A DNA stretch of 64,000 nt from an uncultured Gammaproteobacteria bacterium (lineage in GTDB: Bacteria; Pseudomonadota; Gammaproteobacteria; Arenicellales; Poriferihabitantaceae), in assembly GCA_947259885.1 (NCBI GenBank), contig CAMYNW010000006.1:120149-184148 (forward strand), written 5' to 3'. The notes beneath the pieces were generated by a model. That model made no database searches and was not told where the DNA came from. It saw nothing but the letters and a program-made list of their open reading frames with translations. Shown one piece after another: positions 56,863 through 64,000 of this stretch. Made by a program: the position numbers and the translations under genes. How positions within the stretch are numbered: position 1 is the first letter of the stretch; each line of letters starts with the position of its first letter.

Positions 56863-59286
56863 TCAGCTTAGCGGAGGTGCAGTCTGGAGCATGCAGGAAA
56901 CTCTTTCACACGCGACTTCCAGTTCATACTGACCCGCTTGCAAGAATTCTGACGTGCAACCTTCGGGGTTTCGCACATAACCATAGGCAATATTCGCGCC
57001 CATGGTATATCCCCAACCGGCGGAAGTGACATAACCAACCGGTTCACCGTTACGAATGATGGTCTCTCGGCCGTGCAGCACGACATTGGCATCCTCTATG
57101 GTAAAGCAACATAGCTGTTTTTTCAGAGGATTAGATGCAATGGTCTCGGTCGCTTCACGGCCGAGAAACGGTGTATCCGTTTTCAGTTTTACTGCCCATG
57201 ATAATCCCGCCTCGAGAGGGGAGTCGTTGGGTGTAATGTCTGTACTCCAGGCGCGGTACCCTTTTTCAAGTCTGAGACTTTCGATAGCTCTATACCCTGC
57301 GTTGGCAATACCATGGGCCTTGCCAGCCTGCATCAGCGCGTCGTAAACATCTCCCGACGACTCAATCGGCATATGAATTTCCCAACCCAGTTCGCCCATA
57401 TAGGTAATTCGTAGCGCACGAACCGCCCGGCCTGCGATTTCAATTTCCTGGACGGCTGCGAATGGAAATCCATCAGAAGATATATCCGCATCCGTTACTG
57501 CCTGCAGTACGTCACGTGCACGGGGCCCCATCAATGAAAGCGTTCCCCAATGTTCGGTCACATCGCGCACTTCAATCTCGAATTTGGCGGGAAGGTTCTG
57601 CCTGATCCATGCGAGGTCATGGGTCCTGAACCCAGTTCCTGTGACGATATACCATAGGTTTTCGGAAATCCTCGACACGGTCAGATCACACTCGATACCG
57701 CCACGGGTATTCAGCATTTGTGTATAGGTCACGCTGCTAACCGGCTTATTGATATTGTTGGCGCAAATCCAGTCCAAGCCATGAATCGCTGCCGCACCAG
57801 ACACTTCAAATTTGGCGAATGAACTCTGATCAAATAGTGCTACTCGCTCGCGACAGGCTTTATGCTCTTGCCCCACATATTCGAACCAGTTGGCTCTTTC
57901 AAATGAGAACGTATCCAAGGGTTCGACTCCTGGCGGTGCAAACCAGTTGGGGCGTTCCCAACCAAGCTTTGAGCCAAAGCAAGCGCGCTGCTGCTTCAAT
58001 CTCTGGTACAACGGCGAGGTATATACCGGGCGGCCGCTCTGATATTCCTCGTTTGGCCAGGCCATGGCGTAGTGCCTTGAACACGCCTCTATTGTGCGTG
58101 TTCTGACCCAGGACTGGTCCTTGTGCAGTTCCGAAAATCGACGTACATCTACCGCCCACAGATCCATTGGCTGCTCCCCCCGGACCACCCAGGCGGCTAG
58201 CGCGTAGCCCGCACCACCGGCGGAAGCAATACCAAAGGCGTTAAATCCCGCACCGACAAAGTAGTTTTTAATCTCCGGCGTTTCACCGAGGATAAAGTTA
58301 CCGTCCACGGTAAAAGATTCCGGCCCGTTCACAAGGGTTTTAACTCCGGCATTTTCCAATGCAGGCACACGGATAATCGCCTGCTGCATCAACTGTTCGA
58401 AGTGGTCCCAGTCTTCATCCAGCAGGGAAAATCTGAAATTGTCGGGAATTGGCGAAACATCCCAGGCCTTGGGGTTTGGTTCGTATCCACCCATTACCAG
58501 CCCGCCGACTTCCTCTTTGAAATAAATCAAACGATCGGGGTCCCGCAGCGTAGGCAGGTCTTTTGAAACGCCGTCGATCGCCTCGGTCACCATATACTGG
58601 TGCTGCATGGACTGAAGCGGAATGCTGACACCATGATCTTTCCCAACCTGGCTGCTCCATTGCCCTGTACAGTTCACCAGTTTTTCGCATTGGATGTCCC
58701 CATGCCTGGTTCGCACTGCGACAACTTCGCCATTGCGGGTCAACACTTGCTCGACCTCCACCCCCTCATAAATCCTGGCACCATGCAGGCGTGCACCCTT
58801 GGCAAGTGATTGGGTGATATCACTTGGATTAGCCTGCCCGTCGGTGGGTAACAGCGCGGCCCCAAGCAGATCCTTGGTTTGCATAATCGGCCAGATTTCT
58901 CCGGCTTCCCTGGGCGATAGCAAGTGCATCTCAAGACCAAACGAACGTGCGGTGGTGGCCTGCCTCTTTATTTCCGTCCACCTTTCCTGGTTGTTGGCGA
59001 GTCGCAGGCCGCCATTCTGTTTCCAGCCCGTGGCAAGGCCGGTTTCCTGCTCCAGGGACTGATACAGTTCAACGCTGTATTTCAATAACCGGGTAATTGA
59101 TGCGCTGGAACGAAGCTGACCCACCAGACCAGCCGCGTGAAAGGTTGAACCGCATGTCACCTCTCCCCTTTCCAGTAAAATCACATCCACGCCATGATCC
59201 TTTGCCAGATGATATGCGGTTGAGCAGCCGATGATGCCGCCACCGATGATCACCACCTCTGCGCTTGAAGGAAGGTCAGCACTCAT
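56863..59286 (-). CDS. GcvT-family FAD oxidoreductase (dimethylglycine/sarcosine dehydrogenase-like)
   Basis: 807 residues. N-terminal DAO-type FAD domain (VIIGGGIIGCSTAYHL; CGSTFHAAGLVGQLR contains the His of covalent-FAD enzymes) to about 370, a middle linker domain, and a C-terminal GcvT folate-binding domain (about 430-800; TGTGFRTHDLAWIR, YMGELGWEIHMP, RLEKGYRAWSTDITPNDSPLEAGL). Relatives oxidatively demethylate dimethylglycine or sarcosine and pass the carbon to tetrahydrofolate. It lies downstream of the betaine-type ABC genes on the same strand and converges on the HdrD-like gene. Confidence 0.9.
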   Translation of the reverse strand: MSADLPSSAEVVIIGGGIIGCSTAYHLAKDHGVDVILLERGEVTCGSTFHAAGLVGQLRSSASITRLLKYSVELYQSLEQETGLATGWKQNGGLRLANNQERWTEIKRQATTARSFGLEMHLLSPREAGEIWPIMQTKDLLGAALLPTDGQANPSDITQSLAKGARLHGARIYEGVEVEQVLTRNGEVVAVRTRHGDIQCEKLVNCTGQWSSQVGKDHGVSIPLQSMQHQYMVTEAIDGVSKDLPTLRDPDRLIYFKEEVGGLVMGGYEPNPKAWDVSPIPDNFRFSLLDEDWDHFEQLMQQAIIRVPALENAGVKTLVNGPESFTVDGNFILGETPEIKNYFVGAGFNAFGIASAGGAGYALAAWVVRGEQPMDLWAVDVRRFSELHKDQSWVRTRTIEACSRHYAMAWPNEEYQSGRPVYTSPLYQRLKQQRACFGSKLGWERPNWFAPPGVEPLDTFSFERANWFEYVGQEHKACRERVALFDQSSFAKFEVSGAAAIHGLDWICANNINKPVSSVTYTQMLNTRGGIECDLTVSRISENLWYIVTGTGFRTHDLAWIRQNLPAKFEIEVRDVTEHWGTLSLMGPRARDVLQAVTDADISSDGFPFAAVQEIEIAGRAVRALRITYMGELGWEIHMPIESSGDVYDALMQAGKAHGIANAGYRAIESLRLEKGYRAWSTDITPNDSPLEAGLSWAVKLKTDTPFLGREATETIASNPLKKQLCCFTIEDANVVLHGRETIIRNGEPVGYVTSAGWGYTMGANIAYGYVRNPEGCTSEFLQAGQYELEVACERVSCMLQTAPPLS

Positions 59287-59322
59287 AACTTGAGGTCCTC
59301 GCGGACTGCCATCTCAGATTGA

Positions 59323-61320
59323 TCATTCGAGGCCAAGCCGTTCTCTGGACCGGGCAACCCCGGCATGTATCAGTCGGTCGGTAATGATTGCAATGAAGGC
59401 CACGCAAAGCCCGGCGACAATTCCCCGCCCCGTATCTGCTTTGGTTAGCGCAATATAGACTTCCTGTCCCAGCTCCCGGGTACCGACCAGGGCGGTGATC
59501 ACCAGCATGGATAATGCCAGCATTACCGTCTGATTGATCCCGAGCATAATTTCCGGCATCGCCAGACGTAGCTTGATCTTGGTGAGTAACTGCCATTGGG
59601 TGCAGCCATTCGCCACTCCCGCTTCCACCAGGTGAGGATCCACCTGTCTGATCCCATGCAAGGTGTAACGGATTGCCGGCGCAATCGAATAGGCGATGAC
59701 CGCGATCATGGCGGAAAAATCCCCCACTCTGAACAGCATTACCACAGGCATCAAATATACAAAAGAAGGCAGGGTCTGCAGCGTGTCAATGACAGTTTCA
59801 AGAAAACGACCTAGAGCTGGTCTCTCGGCACCAAGTATGCCTAGCGGAATACCGAGCACCGCTGCAAACACTACCGAGATTCCACACAGGTATACTGTAA
59901 CCATGGCCTTATCCCAAAGGCCTACCAGCGCACAGAACAGTGCCAAAAGAAATGTCAGTAACGCCAGACGCCACCCTCCCAGCTGGTACCCGAGTAGACC
60001 GACGCCAAACACGACCACCGGCCACGGCAGCATCAACAGAAACCGTTTGAATGGCAGCAGGATAGTCGTCAGTATGAACACTTTGACCGCCTCGATCTGG
60101 TCAAAGTAGTTGACGTTAATGTATTTGACCAGGTTGCTCCAGAAATCCCCTGTCGTGATGGTCATGGACTCTGGGTAAGATTGAACCCAACTGGCAAACA
60201 GCGCAACCACTGAAATCAGTATCAACATCACGACGGTAAACAAGGTATAGGGATATCTGCCCGTCATGCCTTTGAGACTGGATTTCTGGTGACTTACTTC
60301 GGTTCGTTTGGCAAAAGCCTGACTTAACCTGTCGAGGGCAATCGCCAGTACTACAATGGCCACACCGGATTCGAAGCCCGCACCAATATCAAGCCTGCGA
60401 AGCGCAGTCAATACATCGTAACCTAGCCCACCGGCACCGATCATTGACGCGATAATCACCATGTTCAACGACAACATGATCACCTGGTTGACCCCGATCA
60501 TCAGCGACGGAGCGGATGCTGGTATCAACACCTTTTGTAACATTTGTAAGAAAGTACAACCCGTCACTTTGCCCAGGTCTGTCAATTCTTCAGGGACCTG
60601 GCGAAACGCAAGAATAGTGACTCGAACCATAGGCGGCATGGCATAAATCATTGTAGCGATCATTGCAGCTACCGGACCAAATCCAAACAGGAACAGAATC
60701 GGTACCAGATAAGCAAACACCGGTACGGTCTGCATAAGATCGAGCAGTGGAGTGATTATCTTCTCCACCCACCTATAGCGATACGCCACGATCCCGAGCA
60801 ACACCCCACCGGCCACACCGATCGGCACTGCGATCAGCACCGATGACAGCGTCACCATGGCGCTGTGCCACTGTCCGAAGACAGCCAGATAACCAAAACA
60901 GGCGCCTACAAACAATGAAAGTTTCCAGCCATTTGCATAGTGCCCGATCACCATCACCAGCAGGATTACCGCAATCCATGCAAGCGGCTGGGTCAGCTGC
61001 ACCGCCGCGGACCCCTCGCCAGACAAAATGCCGGTGGCAAAGATTCCGGTCGCGAGATCCAACGGTTTTTCCAGCACCCAAGCTAGCCCACGGGTGAATT
61101 CGTAAAAAGTAAAAAATCCCAGATCAGCTTTGTTGACCAACCAGTCCATGAGTTCACTGATCTGATTTTTGAGAGGCAGGCGCCAATCCCTTGGAACTTT
61201 AAATGCCCACTTGATGTTGGATTTGCCAAGGTAAATCATTACCCCGGCAACTAAGGCCAGACATGCCCAGCTCAATCGGATCGATGTTGATCTACTCACG
61301 TTCAACATCGCTGAGCGCAT
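59323..61320 (-). CDS. Double-length ProW/OpuAB-type betaine ABC permease
   Basis: 665 residues containing two ProW-like permease units in tandem. Each has the EAA-type cytoplasmic loop: EELTDLGKVTGCTFLQMLQKVLIPASAPSL region near 235-260 and HLVEAGVANGCTQWQLLTKIKL region near 570-590. Single-unit ProW proteins dimerise; this one is effectively a covalent pair. The ATP-binding subunit (ProV/OpuAA) that must energise it is absent from the window. It follows the binding-protein gene, separated by a strong terminator hairpin. Confidence 0.92.
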   Translation of the reverse strand: MRSAMLNVSRSTSIRLSWACLALVAGVMIYLGKSNIKWAFKVPRDWRLPLKNQISELMDWLVNKADLGFFTFYEFTRGLAWVLEKPLDLATGIFATGILSGEGSAAVQLTQPLAWIAVILLVMVIGHYANGWKLSLFVGACFGYLAVFGQWHSAMVTLSSVLIAVPIGVAGGVLLGIVAYRYRWVEKIITPLLDLMQTVPVFAYLVPILFLFGFGPVAAMIATMIYAMPPMVRVTILAFRQVPEELTDLGKVTGCTFLQMLQKVLIPASAPSLMIGVNQVIMLSLNMVIIASMIGAGGLGYDVLTALRRLDIGAGFESGVAIVVLAIALDRLSQAFAKRTEVSHQKSSLKGMTGRYPYTLFTVVMLILISVVALFASWVQSYPESMTITTGDFWSNLVKYINVNYFDQIEAVKVFILTTILLPFKRFLLMLPWPVVVFGVGLLGYQLGGWRLALLTFLLALFCALVGLWDKAMVTVYLCGISVVFAAVLGIPLGILGAERPALGRFLETVIDTLQTLPSFVYLMPVVMLFRVGDFSAMIAVIAYSIAPAIRYTLHGIRQVDPHLVEAGVANGCTQWQLLTKIKLRLAMPEIMLGINQTVMLALSMLVITALVGTRELGQEVYIALTKADTGRGIVAGLCVAFIAIITDRLIHAGVARSRERLGLE

Positions 61321-61341
61321 GACGACAAATTATAAAGACCG

Positions 61342-61390
61342 CAAAAAAATGCACTCACTGTGGTCACAGCTTGCGCCACAGTGAGTGCAC
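61342..61390 (-). terminator. Terminator/attenuator hairpin between binding protein and permease genes
   Basis: A perfect 14-bp stem (arms 61350-61363 and 61376-61389, TGCACTCACTGTGG and its complement) with a 12-base loop; on the minus strand it is followed by seven T. Placed 13 bases after the binding-protein stop, it would let the binding protein be made in excess over the permease. Confidence 0.85.
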
Positions 61391-61402
61391 CCGAGAGAGC
61401 AA

Positions 61403-62359
61403 TCAGTTCAACCAGGCTTTCCAGCGAGATTCATTTGCCGCGAGCCAGTCCGCGACCACCGCATTAAGATCTTTACCCTCCAGATCTACCGCGGTGATCA
61501 TCTCCCCCATTTCGTCATTCTCGAGGCGAAAGTTCTTGATCGCACTGTAGGCACCAGGCCATTTGTCTTTAACACCCGACCACGCTACCTTCCAGATCGG
61601 TCCACTCGGCTTACCACAATCGTAGGCTAAATCGGGATTAATCCCGACCGATGGGTCGTTGTAACACTCTGGCGAATACTCAGGAAACTGCACCCATTCG
61701 CCCTCGTACTTTGAGGGCGCCCAATGTGGCGCATATACCCACAAAAGTATCGGCGCCTTTCGCTGATATGCGGATTCCAGTTCGGCAAACAGTGCCGCAT
61801 CGGTACCGGCATGGATGACTTCATAATCGAGTTCCAACGCCTCGACTCGCTCATCGTCAAATCCCTCCCATGTTACGGGAGCCCCAACGTAGCGTCCCTT
61901 GGGCGCGGTTTCTGGTATTGAAAATGCCTCGGCACAATCGTTTAACGCTTCCCAGTTAGGCAGTCCCGGACATTTCTCTTTCATGTAAAGTGGATACCAC
62001 CACTCCTCGATACCCATCATACCGGTCTCGCCGATGTTTTCTACTTTGCCGGTGGCAGTGGCTTCATCCATCGCATCGCGCCCAGTGGTCTCCCACATCT
62101 CCATCGCAACGTGAAGGTCTCCAGTTTTCAGACCGGCAAATTGGGCAAGGTAGTCGGCCTGCACCAGATCAACGTTGTAACCTGCCGATTTAAGCACTTC
62201 GGCCATAATGTTTGTGGTGATGAGCTGACCGGTCCAATCATGCAGTGTAAGCTTGATCGGATCAGTAGACTCGGCCGCCTGGGCGGCAACAGAAAACGCT
62301 AGAGCTCCGGCCAGAAAAGTACTGGTCAACAGCTTTCGCGGGGCATTGAGTGGTGACAT
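61403..62359 (-). CDS. Glycine betaine/proline-type substrate-binding protein (OpuAC/ProX-like)
   Basis: Periplasmic protein of 318 residues with a signal peptide ending at AQAAE. The OpuAC fold is indicated by LTLHDWTGQLITTNIMAEVLKSAGY, EMWETTGRD, IEEWWYPLYM and a series of Trp residues suited to an aromatic cage for a quaternary amine (WEGF, LLWVYAPHWAPS). Four cysteines in pairs could form disulfides. GAGG precedes the ATG. First gene of the transport operon with the double permease. Confidence 0.9.
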   Translation of the reverse strand: MSPLNAPRKLLTSTFLAGALAFSVAAQAAESTDPIKLTLHDWTGQLITTNIMAEVLKSAGYNVDLVQADYLAQFAGLKTGDLHVAMEMWETTGRDAMDEATATGKVENIGETGMMGIEEWWYPLYMKEKCPGLPNWEALNDCAEAFSIPETAPKGRYVGAPVTWEGFDDERVEALELDYEVIHAGTDAALFAELESAYQRKAPILLWVYAPHWAPSKYEGEWVQFPEYSPECYNDPSVGINPDLAYDCGKPSGPIWKVAWSGVKDKWPGAYSAIKNFRLENDEMGEMITAVDLEGKDLNAVVADWLAANESRWKAWLN

Positions 62360-62797
62360 AAAGGGTTCCTCTATCTGGGTTAAGCAATTACCCTGCTCTT
62401 AAGAGCAAGGAATGAAGTTTGTACCTGATTTTCGTCGAATGTCAAACTTATCAATACATTGACAGATATAAATGTTGATATATGTTGATTTAGAGTGAAT
62501 TTGGTGTTGATGTGTGGAGCGAAAATCAGATGGATCTCACACGCCGATCCCAGCAGAAAAAAATCGAATCATGAACCGCTCTGCCCGTCAGCACGAATTC
62601 TGACCCGCAAACTACGGGAAGCCAGGGTCGAATTGGTGATCGCGTAATACCCTATTTTCAAATCCAAAGAAGGATGGTTGCAGTGCGCACTCCTTTCGAT
62701 TTGAATATTCATTGGGATTTGAATCACATTCATTAGGTAGCAGCTGATTATCAAGTGTAAACTGCACAGGTTGCCCATCGATTACAATGAAAAATTT
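62360..62797. other. Gene-free divergent promoter region between ABC binding protein and amidase
   Basis: No supported gene. It contains the perfect 14-bp palindrome TGCTCTTAAGAGCA at 62394-62407, 35 bases before the binding-protein ATG, and three direct copies of TGTTGAT at 62473, 62483 and 62505 in an AT-rich stretch. Both look like regulator-binding sites; the regulator is unknown. Confidence 0.45.
62394..62407. repeat. 14-bp palindrome before the betaine-type binding protein
   Basis: TGCTCTTAAGAGCA reads the same on both strands. Its place just upstream of the start codon suggests an operator overlapping the promoter or leader. Confidence 0.5.
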
Positions 62798-64000
62798 ATG
62801 CAGGAACTCTGGAAGTGGTCGGCATGTAAAGTAGTAGAAGGATTACGAAGCGGTCGGATTCAGATTGAAGACACCCTGCAATGCCTGGAAGAACGGATCA
62901 AGGCGGTGGATCCCATCATTAACGCCTTACCCACTCTTTGCTTTGATCGCGCCAGGGAACGGGCGGAGAGACTGCAGTCGCTGCCCATGGAAAGAAGGGG
63001 ACTGCTAGCAGGGTTGCCAGTCGCAATTAAAGACCTCACAGAGGTATCCGGTGTGCGCACAACATTCGGATCGCGCATTTTCGAAAACTTCGTTCCGACT
63101 CACTCTGATCAGCTGGTGATGCGACTCGAGCGGCAGGGGGGAGTTATCTACGCCAAATCCAACACACCGGAGTTCGGTACTGGGGGCATTACTTTTAACG
63201 ACGTGTTTGGAATTACTCGAAGCCCTCGCAATTTAGACTTTTCCTCGGGTGGCTCGTCGGGCGGCGCCGCGGCCTCCCTTGCTGCTGGATGCGCCTGGCT
63301 GTCTCATGGTTCGGATATGGCAGGTTCCCTGCGCACCCCGGCCGCTTTTTGTGGCGTGACCAGCTTGCGGCCATCGCCTGGCAGAGTTCGATCGGACTCG
63401 GAGTATCGGCCATTCGCAATTCTTGGCGCTGAAGGGCCCATGGCGCGATCCCTGGAAGATCTTGGCTTGTTCGCCGACGCGCTATTCGCCGATTCACCAG
63501 AATCGATGCTGGCAGCAGCTCGTGATCCGATCAAACCACATCGCATAGCATTCAGTGCCGACCTCGGCGTCACTACAATCGACGATCAGGTGCGGCATCA
63601 ATTTGAAAGTTTCATTAAAAGGTTGCGTCGCGAGAGCATTAACTCGAAAGATACGGCCCCTTCCCTGCCAAATGTCCATAGTGCATTCGATGATTTGCGC
63701 GCCCACGAGTACGCCATTGGGTTTGAACAAACTCTCGCCGATCATCCGGGCACCATGAAACCCGAGGTGCAATGGAACATTCGACAAGGACTGGCATTGA
63801 GTGCCAGCGCGATCAGATCGGCACAACGAAGCCAGGGCCAGATCATCAACCAGGCTGCAGAATTCATGCACGACTATGATCTATTGATCTGTCCGGCAAC
63901 GTCGGTGTTATCCGTTCCGGCTGAACTCCGATATCCCGGCTCTGATCAGGGTGTTCCCTATTCGGAGTACTACCGCTGGCTCGGCATTGCCTATGCCACT
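62798..64000 (+). CDS. Amidase-signature hydrolase, C-terminus cut by window edge
   Basis: 401 codons from the ATG at 62798, open to the right edge. The Ser-cisSer-Lys triad is visible: Lys78 in VAIKDL, Ser153 in the GGSSGG motif and Ser177 in GSDMAGSLR. Family members hydrolyse amides, including GatA-type and indoleacetamide-type substrates; the sequence does not decide. Divergent from the betaine-type ABC genes, it may act on a nitrogenous osmolyte derivative, but this is inference from position only. Confidence 0.9.
   Translation, partial: MQELWKWSACKVVEGLRSGRIQIEDTLQCLEERIKAVDPIINALPTLCFDRARERAERLQSLPMERRGLLAGLPVAIKDLTEVSGVRTTFGSRIFENFVPTHSDQLVMRLERQGGVIYAKSNTPEFGTGGITFNDVFGITRSPRNLDFSSGGSSGGAAASLAAGCAWLSHGSDMAGSLRTPAAFCGVTSLRPSPGRVRSDSEYRPFAILGAEGPMARSLEDLGLFADALFADSPESMLAAARDPIKPHRIAFSADLGVTTIDDQVRHQFESFIKRLRRESINSKDTAPSLPNVHSAFDDLRAHEYAIGFEQTLADHPGTMKPEVQWNIRQGLALSASAIRSAQRSQGQIINQAAEFMHDYDLLICPATSVLSVPAELRYPGSDQGVPYSEYYRWLGIAYAT

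Noticed and set aside
62569..62778. 69-codon open frame on the minus strand before the amidase
   Set aside because: No ribosome-binding site, no recognisable domain, unusual composition, and it occupies the divergent promoter region.

Overview
The window reads as a chromosomal stretch of a Gram-negative, facultatively denitrifying bacterium, most likely a marine gammaproteobacterium. The grounds are a Pseudomonas-type nirS/heme d1 operon, Dnr, a FadL/OmpP1 porin, Nei, a CbpA/CbpM pair, and genes for the marine osmolytes choline sulfate and glycine betaine. The species cannot be named from sequence alone. I see no rRNA, tRNA, transposase, integrase or CRISPR array.

Layout. 1-12.2 kb: a groEL paralogue cut by the window edge, a zinc-type alcohol dehydrogenase, a TSUP exporter, a choline sulfatase, an SBF-like carrier, thioredoxin 2, a PuuB-like oxidase, an RraA-like protein, a CinA-like protein and FtsH. 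12.4-22.7 kb: a CDF metal transporter, a UspA, an oxygen-sensing FixL/FixJ pair, Hsp20, a DUF2238 membrane protein, a FixK-type regulator coupled to a DksA-like protein, a kinase fusion, CbpM/CbpA and a tandem UspA. 22.9-36.1 kb: small membrane and redox proteins (2OG oxygenase, hemerythrin, HiPIP), an ABC/FtsX/HlyD export system, Nei, a FadL porin, a rhodanese, a bactofilin-like membrane protein and one unknown. 36.1-48.0 kb: nnrS divergent from nirS-E-C-F-D-L-GH-J-N, then dnr and a cytochrome c551 on the other strand. 48.2-53.7 kb: a PQQ-type sugar dehydrogenase, a thiolase, a fused enoyl-CoA hydratase/3-hydroxyacyl-CoA dehydrogenase and an SH3/glycine-zipper protein. 53.8-64 kb: a three-gene membrane redox module (FdhI-like, NarI-like, HdrD-like), a dimethylglycine/sarcosine-dehydrogenase-like flavoprotein, a betaine-type ABC permease and binding protein, and an amidase cut by the right edge.

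What ties it together. Nine intergenic copies of the FixK/FNR/Dnr core TTGA-N6-TCAA (four of them perfect TTGAT-N4-ATCAA) stand mostly 50-115 bases upstream of start codons. They lie before groEL, ftsH/CDF transporter, hsp20/DUF2238, cbpA/uspA, the 2OG oxygenase, HiPIP-hemerythrin, the ABC exporter, nnrS/nirS and cytochrome c551. Three weaker copies precede the alcohol dehydrogenase, the bactofilin-like gene and dnr. FixL keeps the heme-ligand histidine and distal arginine of oxygen-sensing FixL, and FixK lacks the FNR Fe-S cysteines. The simplest reading is an oxygen-to-FixLJ-to-FixK cascade, plus NO-to-Dnr, lying beside its own target genes. Those targets join denitrification with an anaerobic protein-quality-control set. 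This regulon is inferred from sites, not shown.

The second theme is osmolyte use. Choline sulfatase, the betaine ABC components and the GcvT-family demethylating dehydrogenase fit a route from choline sulfate to glycine betaine to sarcosine and glycine. The neighbouring cytochrome b / HdrD module may carry electrons to or from the quinone pool.
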